From: Comamonas composti DSM 21721
GTDB lineage: Bacteria > Pseudomonadota > Gammaproteobacteria > Burkholderiales > Burkholderiaceae_C
DNA: 64,000 nt
Direction: 5' to 3'
NCBI RefSeq assembly: GCF_000429845.1
Contig: NZ_AUCQ01000006.1
Location: 124,001 to 188,000 of the forward strand
Shown here in pieces: positions 27,401 to 36,360 of this stretch (position 1 is its first letter; every line of letters begins with the position of its first letter). The notes below the pieces were generated by a model. That model made no database searches and was not told where the DNA came from. It saw only the letters and a program-made list of their open reading frames with translations. The translations under genes were made by a program, and so were the position numbers.

Positions 27401-27830
27401 GACGACAGCCTTTGCTGCGGGGCGGCCCTTGCTGGCTGTCCCTGGCCTGGGCTCTGCGAATTTTGCAGGCTGCCGCTCCCAACAAGACTGGCCCTGTAGA
27501 AAACCAGCCCTGGCTCGGGCCTGCTTTGACATGCCACCCGAGGGGACGACAGCCTTTGCTGCGGGGCGGCCCTTGCTGGCTGTCCCTGGCCTGGGCTCTG
27601 CGAATTTTGCAGGCTGCCGCTCCCAACAAGACTGGCCCTGTAGAAAACCAGCCCTGGCTCGGGCCTGCTTTGACATACCACCCGAGGGGAACGACAGCCT
27701 TTGCTGCGGGGCGGCCCTTGCTGGCTGTCCCTGGCCTGGGCTCTGCGAGTTTTGCAGGTTGCCGCTCCCAGCAAGACTGGCCCTGTAGAAAACCAGCCCC
27801 CTGGCTCGGGCCGGCGACAGCCTTGGCGGC
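27401..27830. repeat. tandem repeat, three units of about 144 bases
   Basis: Three head-to-tail units begin at about 27401, 27545 and 27690. Each opens with GACGACAGCCTTTGCTGCGG and contains GGCGGCCCTTGCTGGCTGTC, TTTTGCAGG and TGTAGAAAACCAGCCC. Units 1 and 2 are nearly identical; unit 3 has a few substitutions and a shortened end. All frames can be read through parts of it, but the sequence has no domain character, so I do not call a gene. Confidence 0.85.
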
Positions 27831-27847
27831 CAGGCCGCCCTTTCCAA

Positions 27848-28645
27848 TCAATAGGCGCCCGGGTACATGCCGCCGTCGGGCAGGATGTTCTGGCCTGTGA
27901 GATAGCCTGCATGGCGGCTGCACAGAAAGGCGCAGATGGCACCGAACTCGTCGGGCGTGCCAAAGCGGCCTGCGGGCACCAGGGCCTGCTGCAGCTCGCG
28001 CACCTGCTCCAGGCTTTTGCCGCTCTTGTTCGAGGCGGCCTGGAAGGTGGTGCGCAGGCGATCGGTATCGAATTTTCCGGGCAGCAGATTGTTCACGGTC
28101 ACACCGCGTGCTGCGATGGAGCTGCGCGCAAGGCCTGCGACAAACCCCGTGAGTCCGCTGCGCGCACCGTTCGACAGACCCAGGATGTCTATCGGCGCCT
28201 TGACCGCGCTGGAGGTGATGTTGACGATGCGCCCAAAGCCGCGCTCGGCCATGCCGTCGACCACGGCACGAATCAGCTCGATGGGCGTGAGCATGTTGGC
28301 ATCCACGGCCTTGATCCAGGCCTCGCGGTCCCAGTCACGGAAGTCGCCGGGCGGGGGGCCGCCTGCATTCGTGACCAGAATGTCCAGGTCCAGGCCAGGA
28401 CCGCCCTCCACCGTCAGCACGGACTTGCGTCCGGCCTCGGTGGTGATGTCGGCCGCCACGGCCAGCACCTGGGCCGTTGGCGCGAGCACCTGCAGCTCGG
28501 CCCTGGCCGCTTCCAGAGCCTCGGGGTTGCGCGCATTGATGATCAGATTCACGCCCTCTTGCGCCAAGGCCTTGGCACAGCCAAAGCCCAGTCCCTTGCT
28601 GGCGCCGCACACCAGCGCCCATTTGCCTGCAATCCCCAGGTCCAT
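27848..28645 (-). CDS. short-chain dehydrogenase/reductase with altered catalytic residues
   Basis: A 265-residue SDR. The NAD(P)-binding motif GASKGLG is at about 14-20, NAG at 93-95, Asn117 in the catalytic tetrad position and Ser145 in ITSS. At the Tyr and Lys positions of YxxxK the protein has Ser158 and Arg162 (stretch LSNGARSGLTG). This LSNGAR form recurs, as far as I recall, in a subgroup of betaproteobacterial SDRs annotated as 3-oxoacyl reductases, but classic SDR chemistry needs Tyr and Lys. Function unknown. Confidence 0.85.
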   Translation of the reverse strand: MDLGIAGKWALVCGASKGLGFGCAKALAQEGVNLIINARNPEALEAARAELQVLAPTAQVLAVAADITTEAGRKSVLTVEGGPGLDLDILVTNAGGPPPGDFRDWDREAWIKAVDANMLTPIELIRAVVDGMAERGFGRIVNITSSAVKAPIDILGLSNGARSGLTGFVAGLARSSIAARGVTVNNLLPGKFDTDRLRTTFQAASNKSGKSLEQVRELQQALVPAGRFGTPDEFGAICAFLCSRHAGYLTGQNILPDGGMYPGAY

Positions 28646-28737
28646 AGCCTTTGCTCCTTGTTGCAGCCGCAGCCGCTTGAAAAAATGCCCAGATGAAACG
28701 CGCCGATGTTAAGCCCATGGCGCTACAGTCTCCCCCC

Positions 28738-28833
28738 ATGATCGATTCGCTGGACCATCAGCGCCTCTTGGAACGTGTTGACGATCTCCATGTGGCTGCG
28801 GTGCCGAGGCGATCGCCAACACGCATTTACTAG
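28738..28833 (+). CDS. possible 31-residue ORF upstream of cobG
   Basis: ATG at 28738 opens a 31-codon frame ending five bases before cobG. TACAGT at 28724-28729 lies eight bases upstream, the same layout as other putative leaderless starts here. The second half of the frame lies within a repeat element (28769-28826), so this may be the leftover start of an older gene rather than a functional peptide. Confidence 0.22.
   Translation: MIDSLDHQRLLERVDDLHVAAVPRRSPTRIY
28769..28826. repeat. inverted-repeat element, degenerate copy R1e
   Basis: GGAACGTGTTGACGATCTCC at the left, and GGTGCCGAGGCGATCGCCAACACG at the right in two matching blocks. It keeps the family's length of about 58 bases and inner flank, but the arms have several mismatches. 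It lies immediately upstream of cobG and may affect its leader. The intergenic region carries no visible cobalamin riboswitch. Confidence 0.55.
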
Positions 28834-28837
28834 TCTC

Positions 28838-30070
28838 ATGACCACACCCCAGATTCAAGGCTGGTGTCCCGGTGCCTGGCAGCCCATGGCCAGTGGCGAT
28901 GGGCTGGTGGTCCGCGTGCGCCCGCCGCTGAGCCGGCTCACGGCCCAGCAGGCCTTGCTGCTGGCGCAACTGGCCCAGGACCATGGCTGCGGCCTGCTGG
29001 AACTCACCAGCCGGGCCAATGTGCAGCTGCGCGGCATCGCTCCCGAACGCCATGGCGCGGTGCTGCAGACGCTGGCGCAGCAGGGTCTGCTGGACAGCGA
29101 TGCGCGCACGGAGCGGCTGCGCAATCTGGTCATCGATCCGCTGTGGCAGCCGGGTGATGGCGTGCTGGAGATGGCCCAGGCCTTGCAAACCGCGCTGACC
29201 CAGGCACAGGGCCTGGACACCCTGCCCGCCAAATTCGGTTTCTCGATTGCCAGCGGCCGCCATGTCGGCCTGGCCCAGGTGGCCGCCGATGTGCGCCTGC
29301 AGCCCGGCGCCGGCACAGGCTGGCGGGTACAGGCCGAGGGCCAGGCCATGGCCTGGCAGGCCGCATCGTCAGGGCAGGCCGTGGATGCTGCACTGGCCCT
29401 GGCCCGTTGGTGCGCCACACAAGCCCATGCCCGGCGTGCGCAAGGCCTGCATCCGGGGCGGCTGGCCAGCCTGCTGCAGGCTGCCAACCACGCGGCCTTG
29501 TCCAATCTGCCCGGGCTGCAGCACCTGGGCCGCCATCCCACCCCTGCCATCAACAACGATGCGCCTCCGCCCGGTTGGCAGGCCAACCTGGGCCTGCTGG
29601 TGGCCGCGCCACTGGGCCGTGTGACGGCTGCTGCGCTGGCTCGGCTGGCCAGCACCCACGCCGGCGGCCTGCGGCTCACACCCTGGCGCATGCTGCTGGT
29701 CGAGGGCATAGACCCCGCTGGCGCCGAGGCCGCGGGCCTGGACGATGCCCAGCACTGGATGAACAGTGCCGCCGACGCCAGGCTGCGCGTCTCGGCCTGC
29801 ACCGGCGCCCCCGGCTGCCCTCAGGCACTGGCCCCCACCCAGGCTTTGGCGCTGGAGCTGGCCCCCCATGTACCGGAAGGCGCCCATCTGCATGTCACCG
29901 GTTGCGCCAAGGGCTGCGCCCGCCAGCAGCCGGCCACCGTCACACTGCGCGCCGAGTCGGCCCAGCGCTTTGCCCTGGTGCGCCAGGGCCGGGCCCGCGA
30001 TGCGGCCCAGGCCATGCTGGGGAAAAACCAGCTGCGCGACAATCCCGGGCTGCTGTTTGAAGAGATTTAA
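28838..30070 (+). CDS. cobG: precorrin-3B synthase
   Basis: A 410-residue protein of the sulfite/nitrite reductase ferredoxin-like family. Two half-domains are present, and near the C terminus the cysteine pairs CTGAPGC and GCAKGC bind a 4Fe-4S cluster. CobG uses O2 to hydroxylate precorrin-3A and form precorrin-3B, the oxygen-dependent step of aerobic cobalamin synthesis. The ATG at 28838 matches the family start. It heads a tightly packed cob operon; its stop overlaps the cobH start (TAATG). Confidence 0.9.
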   Translation: MTTPQIQGWCPGAWQPMASGDGLVVRVRPPLSRLTAQQALLLAQLAQDHGCGLLELTSRANVQLRGIAPERHGAVLQTLAQQGLLDSDARTERLRNLVIDPLWQPGDGVLEMAQALQTALTQAQGLDTLPAKFGFSIASGRHVGLAQVAADVRLQPGAGTGWRVQAEGQAMAWQAASSGQAVDAALALARWCATQAHARRAQGLHPGRLASLLQAANHAALSNLPGLQHLGRHPTPAINNDAPPPGWQANLGLLVAAPLGRVTAAALARLASTHAGGLRLTPWRMLLVEGIDPAGAEAAGLDDAQHWMNSAADARLRVSACTGAPGCPQALAPTQALALELAPHVPEGAHLHVTGCAKGCARQQPATVTLRAESAQRFALVRQGRARDAAQAMLGKNQLRDNPGLLFEEI

Positions 30071-30699
30071 TGGTTCACACCTACGAAACCAATGGCGCCG
30101 AGATCTATCGGCAGTCCTTTGCCACCATACGCCGCGAGGCCGATCTGGCCCGCTTCACCCTCACCGAGGAACGCGTGGTGGTGCGCATGATCCACGCAGC
30201 CGGCATGGTGGAGCTGGCGCCCCATGTGCAGCTCTCGCCCGGCATGGCCGAGGCCGGCCAGCGCGCGCTGCAGGCCGGCGCGCCCGTGCTCTGCGATGTA
30301 CGCATGGTCAGCGAGGGCATTACCCGCTCGCGCCTGCCGGCTCACAATCCGGTGATCTGCACGCTGCATGAAGACGGCGTGGCCGAGCTTGCACGCACGC
30401 TGAACACCACGCGCAGCGCGGCAGCGCTGGAGCTGTGGCGCCCCCACCTGGCCGGCGCCGTGGTGGCCATAGGCAATGCGCCCACGGCCCTGTTCCACCT
30501 GCTCAACATGCTGCAAGACCCCAGCTGCCCGCGCCCGGCCGCCATCATCGGCTGCCCCGTGGGCTTTATCGGCGCGGCCGAATCCAAAGAGGCGCTGATG
30601 CAAGACCTGCCCGTGCCCGCCATGATTGTGCGCGGCCGCTTGGGCGGCTCGGCCATGACGGTAGCCGCTATCAATGCCCTGGCCAGCCATGTCGAATAA
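30070..30699 (+). CDS. cobH: precorrin-8X methylmutase
   Basis: A 209-residue CobH/CbiC protein moving the C11 methyl to C12 to make hydrogenobyrinic acid. Typical features are the early IRREADLARF region, the catalytic-type His in VRMIHAAGM, and the C-terminal PVGFIGAAESKEALM. Starts inside the cobG stop and overlaps the cobI start. Confidence 0.94.
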   Translation: MVHTYETNGAEIYRQSFATIRREADLARFTLTEERVVVRMIHAAGMVELAPHVQLSPGMAEAGQRALQAGAPVLCDVRMVSEGITRSRLPAHNPVICTLHEDGVAELARTLNTTRSAAALELWRPHLAGAVVAIGNAPTALFHLLNMLQDPSCPRPAAIIGCPVGFIGAAESKEALMQDLPVPAMIVRGRLGGSAMTVAAINALASHVE

Positions 30700-31462
30700 A
30701 CCGCAAAGCCAAGTGCAGAGCGTCGCTCCCGGCGTCATCTGCGTGGGCCTGGGCCCGGGCGACCCCGAACTCATGAGCGTCAAGGCCGATCGCCTGGTGC
30801 GCAATGCCCGCCATGTGGCCTTCTTCCGCAAAAAAGGCAGGCCCGGCAAGGCCAGGCAGTTGGTGGAGGGGCTGCTCCACAGCCAGGCCCACGAATACGC
30901 CATGGAGTACCCGGTGACCACCGAAATCCCGGTGGACAGCCCCGAGTACGTGCAGCTGCTCTCGCGCTTTTATGACGACTGGTGTCTGCGCCTGGCCGAG
31001 CTGGCCCAACAAGAGCAGGTGATCGTGCTGTGCGAGGGCGACCCGTTTCTCTACGGCTCCTTTATGCACCTCTACACCCGGCTGCGCGAGCGCGGCGATG
31101 TGGCGCTGCAGGTCGTGCCCGGCATTCCCGGCATGGTGGGCTGCTGGCATGCCACGGGCCAACCCATTACCTGGGGCGACGATGTGCTCAGCGTGATGAC
31201 GGGCACTTTGTCTGAAGACGAGATGGTGCGGCGCATGGACACGGCCGAGGCCCTGGTGGTGATGAAGGTGGGCCGCAATCTGCCGCGCATACGCCGCGCC
31301 CTGGCACGCGCCGGCCGGCTGGAAGCGGCCTGGCTGGTGCAAAACGGCAGCACGGCCAGCGAGCAGGTGGCGCGGCTGAGCGAGGTCAGCGACGAGGCCT
31401 GCCCTTATTTCGCCATTGTGCTGGTCCATGGCCAGGGCCGCAGACCGGAGGCCGCATGGTGA
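30689..31462 (+). CDS. cobI: precorrin-2 C20-methyltransferase
   Basis: A 257-residue SAM-dependent tetrapyrrole methylase. It has the family GVGPGDPE-like motif as VGLGPGDPELMSVKA, then LCEGDPFLYGSFMHL and VPGIPGMVGCW. It makes precorrin-3A from precorrin-2. The ATG at 30689 overlaps the last 11 bases of cobH; an in-frame Met five codons upstream is less likely. Confidence 0.93.
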   Translation: MSNKPQSQVQSVAPGVICVGLGPGDPELMSVKADRLVRNARHVAFFRKKGRPGKARQLVEGLLHSQAHEYAMEYPVTTEIPVDSPEYVQLLSRFYDDWCLRLAELAQQEQVIVLCEGDPFLYGSFMHLYTRLRERGDVALQVVPGIPGMVGCWHATGQPITWGDDVLSVMTGTLSEDEMVRRMDTAEALVVMKVGRNLPRIRRALARAGRLEAAWLVQNGSTASEQVARLSEVSDEACPYFAIVLVHGQGRRPEAAW

Positions 31463-32292
31463 CCCCCCACGCAACCATGGGCCGGCTGTGCATTGCCGGC
31501 CTGGGCCCGGGCGATCTGGCCCAGATCACACCGGCCGTGCGCGAGGCCCTGCTGGCCGCCGACGATGTGGTCGGCTATTTCCCCTATGTGGCCAGGGCCC
31601 AGGCGCTGCTGGCACAAGAAGCGTACACCCAGGCACCGGCCCAGGCCGTGCAATGGCATGCCTCGGACAACCGCGTGGAGCTGGACCGCGCCCGCCAGGC
31701 CCTGGCGCTGGCGGCCCAGGGCCGGCAGGTGGTGGTGGTGTCCTCGGGTGACCCTGGCGTCTTTGCCATGGCCTCGGCCGTGTTCGAGGCCTTGGAAGCC
31801 GCCGACGCGCCCCCTGCCTGGCTGGCGCTGGATATCGAGGTGCTGCCCGGCGTCACCGCCATGCTGGCCGCCGCGGCCCGTGCCGGTGCGCCCCTGGGCC
31901 ATGATTTTTGCTGCATCAATCTGTCGGACAACCTCAAGCCCTGGGCGGTGATTGCCCGCCGCGTGCAGCTGGCGGCCGAGGCCGACTTTGCCATGGCTTT
32001 TTACAACCCGCGCTCGCGCAGCCGGCCCGAGGGCTTTGTGCGCCTGCTGGAATTGCTGCGCGCGCATTGCGAGCCCGAGCGCCTGCTGATCTTTGCCCGT
32101 GCCGTCTCCACGCCCGACGAGGCGCTGCAGGTCTGCACGCTGGAGCAGGCCAGACCCGAGATGGCCGATATGCGCACCGTGGTGCTGGTGGGCAATAGCA
32201 GCACACGCCGCGTGGGCCGCTGGGTCTATACGCCGCGCTACTACGACCCCGTAGACGCCGCAGACGTCACATCCAACGGCAGCACGCCGTGA
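31456..32292 (+). CDS. cobJ: precorrin-3B C17-methyltransferase
   Basis: A 278-residue tetrapyrrole methylase. Motifs: IAGLGPGDLAQITP, VVVSSGDPGVFAMAS, VLPGVTAMLAAA and the late stretch MAFYNPRSRSRP, characteristic of CobJ/CbiH. It performs C17 methylation and ring contraction to precorrin-4. Its last 52 bases overlap the end of the antisense cobK gene. Confidence 0.94.
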   Translation: MVTPHATMGRLCIAGLGPGDLAQITPAVREALLAADDVVGYFPYVARAQALLAQEAYTQAPAQAVQWHASDNRVELDRARQALALAAQGRQVVVVSSGDPGVFAMASAVFEALEAADAPPAWLALDIEVLPGVTAMLAAAARAGAPLGHDFCCINLSDNLKPWAVIARRVQLAAEADFAMAFYNPRSRSRPEGFVRLLELLRAHCEPERLLIFARAVSTPDEALQVCTLEQARPEMADMRTVVLVGNSSTRRVGRWVYTPRYYDPVDAADVTSNGSTP

Positions 32293-33020
32293 GCCAGCCA
32301 GTGCAACACGGCGTCCACTTCTTCGGTACGCGGCCGGTCCGGCAAGGCCGGGCGCTGCACCATCACCACCGGCAGGCCCAGGCGGCGCGCGGCATCGAGC
32401 TTGCCGCGTGTGGCCTCGCCACCGGCATTCTTGGCGACCAGCCATTGCATGCCCTGCTGTCGCAACAGGGCCAGGTCATCCGCCTCGCTGAAAGGCCCGC
32501 GCCCGACCACAACGGTGTGCTGCGGCAGCGCAATGCTGCCGGGCTCGGGAGTGTCCACCAAACGCAGCAGATAGTGGTGCTGGGGGCGCACGCTGAAAGC
32601 ATCGAGCTGCTTGCGCCCCACGGCCAGAAACACGCGTGCAGCCGCCTCGGGCAGGGCCTGTGCTGCCTCGGCCATATCGGCCACCGCTATCCAGCGGTCG
32701 CCCGCCTGGGCCTGCCAGGGTGCACGCTCCAGGGCCAGCAGCGGCGTGCCGGTGGCCGTGCAGGCCGCACAGGCATTGCGGCTCATCTGGGCCGCAAAAG
32801 GGTGGGTGGCATCGACCACATGGCTGATGCCCTGGTCGCGAATGAATTGCGCCAGCCCTGCTGCACCGCCAAAGCCACCGCTGCGCGTGGGCAGGGGCTG
32901 GGCCAGCGGTGCCTGGGTCACGCCGGCATACGAGAACAAGGCCGGCACCGCCGCGCGGTGCAAGGCCTGGGCCAGCTGGCTGGCGCCGCTGGTGCCACCC
33001 AGCAGGAGAACTTGCGTCAT
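32241..33020 (-). CDS. cobK: precorrin-6A reductase, on the strand opposite to the rest of the cob cluster
   Basis: A 259-residue CobK/CbiJ. It has LLLGGTSGASQLAQAL (NADPH binding), DATHPFAAQMSRNA and, near the C terminus, VAKNAGGEATRGKLDAA, all typical of the family. It reduces precorrin-6A to 6B. It lies minus strand between plus-strand cobJ and cobL. Its 3' end overlaps cobJ by 52 bases, and its ATG shares two bases with the cobL ATG in the tetranucleotide CATG (33018-33021). Any promoter must lie inside cobL, and readthrough of the cob operon produces RNA antisense to the whole gene. Confidence 0.93.
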   Translation of the reverse strand: MTQVLLLGGTSGASQLAQALHRAAVPALFSYAGVTQAPLAQPLPTRSGGFGGAAGLAQFIRDQGISHVVDATHPFAAQMSRNACAACTATGTPLLALERAPWQAQAGDRWIAVADMAEAAQALPEAAARVFLAVGRKQLDAFSVRPQHHYLLRLVDTPEPGSIALPQHTVVVGRGPFSEADDLALLRQQGMQWLVAKNAGGEATRGKLDAARRLGLPVVMVQRPALPDRPRTEEVDAVLHWLAHGVLPLDVTSAASTGS

Positions 33021-34212
33021 GACTGATCCGTGGTTGAGTTTGATAGGGCTGAACGAAGACGGTCTGCACGGACTTTCCCCCGCAGCCCGCCAGGCGCTGG
33101 ACCGTGCCGAACTGGTCTTTGGCGGCCCGCGCCACCTGGCACTGGCTGAGGTGGGCGAGCGCGGCCAGCCCTGGCCCCAGCCCTTTGACCTGGCACCGGT
33201 GCTGTCCCAGCGCGGCAAGCGCGTGGCCGTGTTGGCCTCGGGCGATCCCTTCTGGTTCGGCGCCGGCGGCAGTCTGGCGGCCAAGCTGCCGCCCCAGGAG
33301 TGGCGCTGCTTTGCCCAAGCCTCGACATTCTCGCTGGTCGCGGCGCGTCTGGGCTGGAGGCTGGAAGCCACCGACTGCCTGGGCCTGCACGCCAGCCCGA
33401 TGGAACAGCTGCTGCCACGCCTTGCGCCCGGCCGCCAGCTCATCGCGCTGCTGCGCGATGGCGCCGCCGTGGAGCAATTGGCCCAGTGGCTAGCGCGCGA
33501 AGGCTGGGGCGCCAGCCAGCTGTGGGTGATGGAGTGTGTGGGTGGGCCGCGCGAGCGCTGCCGCATGCTGCGCGCCGATGCAGCAGCCGAGGCCCTGGCC
33601 GCCGACCCCACGCAGGCTCCGGTGACCGTGGGCCTGCTGGCCCAGGGCGGATATGCCCTGCCCCAGGTGCCCGGCCGGCCCGATGCCTGGTATGCCCATG
33701 ACGGCCAGATCACCAAGGCGCCGGCGCGTGCGTTGACGCTGTCCGCCCTGGCCCCGCGCCGTGGCGAGCGGCTGTGGGACCTGGGCGGCGGCTCGGGCTC
33801 GGTGGCCGTGGAATGGTGTCTGGCCGGCGGCACAGCCGTCAGCGTGGAGCAGCATGCCCAGCGCGTCGCCAACATCCACACCAATGCCGCACGCTTTGGC
33901 CTGCAAAAAAGCCTGCAGGTGGTGCATGGCAGCTCCGCAGATGCACTGCCCCAGCTGCCCACGCCCCAGGCTGTTTTTGTCGGCGGCGGCTTTGATGCAA
34001 CACTGTTTGCCGCCCTGCGCCAGCACATGCCTGGTGGCTGCCGCCTGGTGGTGAATGCCGTGACGCTGGAAACCCAGGCCCTGCTGGTGCAGCTGCATGG
34101 CGAGTTGGGCGGCCAGCTGCTGAAGCTGGAGCTGTCCAGCGCCGCACCCTTGGGCCGCATGCGCAGCTGGCAGGCAGCACGCCCGCTGCTGCAATGGAGC
34201 TGGCAGGCATGA
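33019..34212 (+). CDS. cobL: precorrin-6Y C5,15-methyltransferase (decarboxylating)
   Basis: A 397-residue two-domain enzyme. The N-terminal part is a tetrapyrrole methylase (SLIGLNEDGL, FGGPRHL, VLASGDPFWFG). The C-terminal part, from about residue 240, is a Rossmann methyltransferase (LWDLGGGSGSVAVEW), the CbiE and CbiT equivalents fused as in Pseudomonas denitrificans CobL. It methylates C5 and C15 and decarboxylates the acetate side chain. A longer open frame upstream is a shadow across cobK; the family start MTDPWLSL fixes the ATG at 33019. Confidence 0.94.
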   Translation: MTDPWLSLIGLNEDGLHGLSPAARQALDRAELVFGGPRHLALAEVGERGQPWPQPFDLAPVLSQRGKRVAVLASGDPFWFGAGGSLAAKLPPQEWRCFAQASTFSLVAARLGWRLEATDCLGLHASPMEQLLPRLAPGRQLIALLRDGAAVEQLAQWLAREGWGASQLWVMECVGGPRERCRMLRADAAAEALAADPTQAPVTVGLLAQGGYALPQVPGRPDAWYAHDGQITKAPARALTLSALAPRRGERLWDLGGGSGSVAVEWCLAGGTAVSVEQHAQRVANIHTNAARFGLQKSLQVVHGSSADALPQLPTPQAVFVGGGFDATLFAALRQHMPGGCRLVVNAVTLETQALLVQLHGELGGQLLKLELSSAAPLGRMRSWQAARPLLQWSWQA

Positions 34213-34670
34213 AAGACCACGCCTGCCTGGTACTGGGCATAGGGCTGCGCGCCCAGGCCCGGGCCAGCGATGTGCAAGCACTGTGGCTGCGGGCCCAGGC
34301 CGCCCTGCCGGCACTGCAACGCTTTTGTGCAATGGCCGTGCTGCAAGGCAAGGAACAGCACCCTGCCCTGCGCGCATGGAGGGCGGCCCTGCCCTTTGAC
34401 ACCGCCCTGGTGGCCGTGCCTGGCCAGGACTTGCCTGGCCAGCCCGTGGCCACCCAATCGCCACGCCTTCTTGCGCGCTATGGCACGGGCAGCGTGGCCG
34501 AGGCCGTGGCCCTGGGCGCCGCAGGCCCTGCATCGGCTTTGCTGCTGCCCCGGCTGGTGGCGGACGATGGCAGCGCCACCCTGGCCGCCGCCCTGCGCCG
34601 CAGCGGCCCCCTCAACTGTTGTCTGGCAGCCGCCCGCGCTGCCACTGAAAGCCAAGGAGTTACGGCATGA
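34209..34670 (+). CDS. cobE: CobE / CbiG C-terminal-domain protein
   Basis: A 153-residue protein matching the CobE/CbiG C-terminal domain: it begins [17 protein letters not shown], includes [10 protein letters not shown] and [12 protein letters not shown], and ends near the typical CbiG C terminus. In P. denitrificans cobE is needed for cobalamin synthesis, possibly by carrying or handing on intermediates. It overlaps cobL and cobM by ATGA at both ends. Confidence 0.85.
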   Translation: MKDHACLVLGIGLRAQARASDVQALWLRAQAALPALQRFCAMAVLQGKEQHPALRAWRAALPFDTALVAVPGQDLPGQPVATQSPRLLARYGTGSVAEAVALGAAGPASALLLPRLVADDGSATLAAALRRSGPLNCCLAAARAATESQGVTA

Positions 34671-35506
34671 CCGTGCATTTCATCGGTGCCGGCCCCGGCG
34701 CCGCCGACCTGATTACCGTGCGCGGCCGCGACCTGATGGCGCGCTGCCCCGTCTGCCTGTATGCGGGCTCGCTGATTCCGCGCGAGCTGCTGGCGCATTG
34801 CCCTCCCGGCGCCCGCATCGTCAACACCGCGGCCATGAGCCTGGATGACATCGTGGCCGAAATCGCCGCCGCCGAGGCGCGCGGCGAAGACGTGGCACGC
34901 CTGCATTCCGGCGACCTGTCGGTCTGGTCGGCCATGGGTGAGCAGCTGCGCCGCCTGCGCGCTTTAGGCATTGCCTATACCGTGACGCCGGGCGTACCCT
35001 CTTTTGCCGCAGCCGCCGCCACGCTGGGCGCCGAGCTGACCCTGCCCGGCCTGTGCCAGTCCGTGGTGCTGACCCGCACCTCGGGCCGCGCCACGGCCAT
35101 GCCCGAGGGCGAACAGCTCGCGGCCTTTGCGGCCACGGGGGCGGTGCTGGCGATTCATCTGTCCATCCATGTGGCCGAGAAAGTGCAGGCCGAGCTGCTG
35201 CCGCATTACGGCGCCGACTGCCCGGCCGCCATCGTCTGGCGTGCCAGCTGGCCCGATGAAGCCGTGGTGCGCACCACGGTGGGCGCGCTGGCCCAGGCCG
35301 TGGCCACCAGCATGGAGCGCACGGCCATCATGCTGGTGGGCCGCAGCATCAGTGCCGAGGATTTTGGCGAAAGCCGCCTCTACGCCGCCGACTACGACCG
35401 CCGCTATCGCCCCCTGGGCACGGAGCCACGTTTTCCCGCTAACGGCCAGGCCGTGGACACCGCCACCGACCGACCCTTGACCGGATCCTCCGAAGGCCGG
35501 GCATGA
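34667..35506 (+). CDS. cobM: precorrin-4 C11-methyltransferase
   Basis: A 279-residue tetrapyrrole methylase. The N terminus is [19 protein letters not shown], followed by [21 protein letters not shown] and TSGRAT, all CobM/CbiF features. It methylates C11 of precorrin-4. Overlaps cobE and cobF by four bases each. Confidence 0.95.
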   Translation: MTVHFIGAGPGAADLITVRGRDLMARCPVCLYAGSLIPRELLAHCPPGARIVNTAAMSLDDIVAEIAAAEARGEDVARLHSGDLSVWSAMGEQLRRLRALGIAYTVTPGVPSFAAAAATLGAELTLPGLCQSVVLTRTSGRATAMPEGEQLAAFAATGAVLAIHLSIHVAEKVQAELLPHYGADCPAAIVWRASWPDEAVVRTTVGALAQAVATSMERTAIMLVGRSISAEDFGESRLYAADYDRRYRPLGTEPRFPANGQAVDTATDRPLTGSSEGRA

Positions 35507-36360
35507 GCCAGGTTCTGCCCCCTCTGCCTCCCGTGGCCTTGACGCTGATCGGCATCGGCACCGGCAACCCCGACCACCTCACGCGCCAGGCCATCCACGC
35601 CATGCAGGCGGCCGACCTCATCCTGCTGCCCCACAAAGGCGAGGACAAGGCCGAGCTGGCTGCCCTGCGCCAGCAGCTGTGTGATGCCGTTCTGCCCCCC
35701 GATTCCGCCACCCGCGTTGCCGGTTTTGACATGCCGCTGCGCCGCAGCCAGGGCGATGACTATCTGGAGCAGGTCAACGAATGGCATGCAGCCATTACCG
35801 AGCAATGGCAGGCCACCATGGCCGAGGCACTGGCCGCAGGCCTGGCACCACGCGCTGCGGATGGCGCGCTGCAAGTCGCCCTGCTGGTCTGGGGTGACCC
35901 CTCTCTGTACGACAGCACGCTGCGCATTGCCGCACGCATGCGCCCAGCCCCGAAGCAGGTCACCGTGGTGGCCGGCATCACCGCCATGCAGGCCCTGACT
36001 GCCGCCCATGCCATACCCGTGAACGACATAGGCCAGCCCTTTGTGGTGACCACGGGCCGCCAGCTGCGCGACCACGGCTGGCCGGCCGGCGTGGACACCC
36101 TGGTGGTGATGCTGGACGGACAGTGCAGCTTTACCACCCTGCCCCCCGAAATAGCTCGCGAGGTGCAGATCTGGTGGGGTGCCTATCTGGGCATGGCGCA
36201 GCAGTTGCTGGACCATGGCCCCCTGGCGGAGGCTACCCAGCGCATCGTCGCCACCCGTGCGGCCGCCAGGGCCCAACATGGCTGGATCATGGACATTTAT
36301 TTGCTGCGCAGAAACCCGGCCCGCTCGCCGCTCAGAGCGGACGGCGCGCCAGCTGGGTGA
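35503..36360 (+). CDS. cobF: precorrin-6A synthase (deacetylating)
   Basis: A 285-residue methylase of the CobF family: [15 protein letters not shown], a long middle segment with [23 protein letters not shown] and [14 protein letters not shown]. CobF methylates C1 and removes the acetyl group. It occurs only in the aerobic route, so together with cobG it marks this as the oxygen-dependent pathway. It is the last gene of the plus-strand cob run; its final 29 bases overlap the convergent EamA gene. Confidence 0.93.
   Translation: MSQVLPPLPPVALTLIGIGTGNPDHLTRQAIHAMQAADLILLPHKGEDKAELAALRQQLCDAVLPPDSATRVAGFDMPLRRSQGDDYLEQVNEWHAAITEQWQATMAEALAAGLAPRAADGALQVALLVWGDPSLYDSTLRIAARMRPAPKQVTVVAGITAMQALTAAHAIPVNDIGQPFVVTTGRQLRDHGWPAGVDTLVVMLDGQCSFTTLPPEIAREVQIWWGAYLGMAQQLLDHGPLAEATQRIVATRAAARAQHGWIMDIYLLRRNPARSPLRADGAPAG

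Noticed and set aside
27429..27900. Several open frames through the 144-base tandem repeat
   Set aside because: Repetitive translation with no start signals or domains in any frame; treated as repeat DNA.
28646..28837. Cobalamin riboswitch upstream of cobG
   Set aside because: I looked for a B12-box-like GCCACTG and the expected long structured leader; neither is present.
32241..34655. Open frame of 804 codons on the minus strand
   Set aside because: Only the last 259 codons are CobK; the rest is antisense to cobL and cobE.
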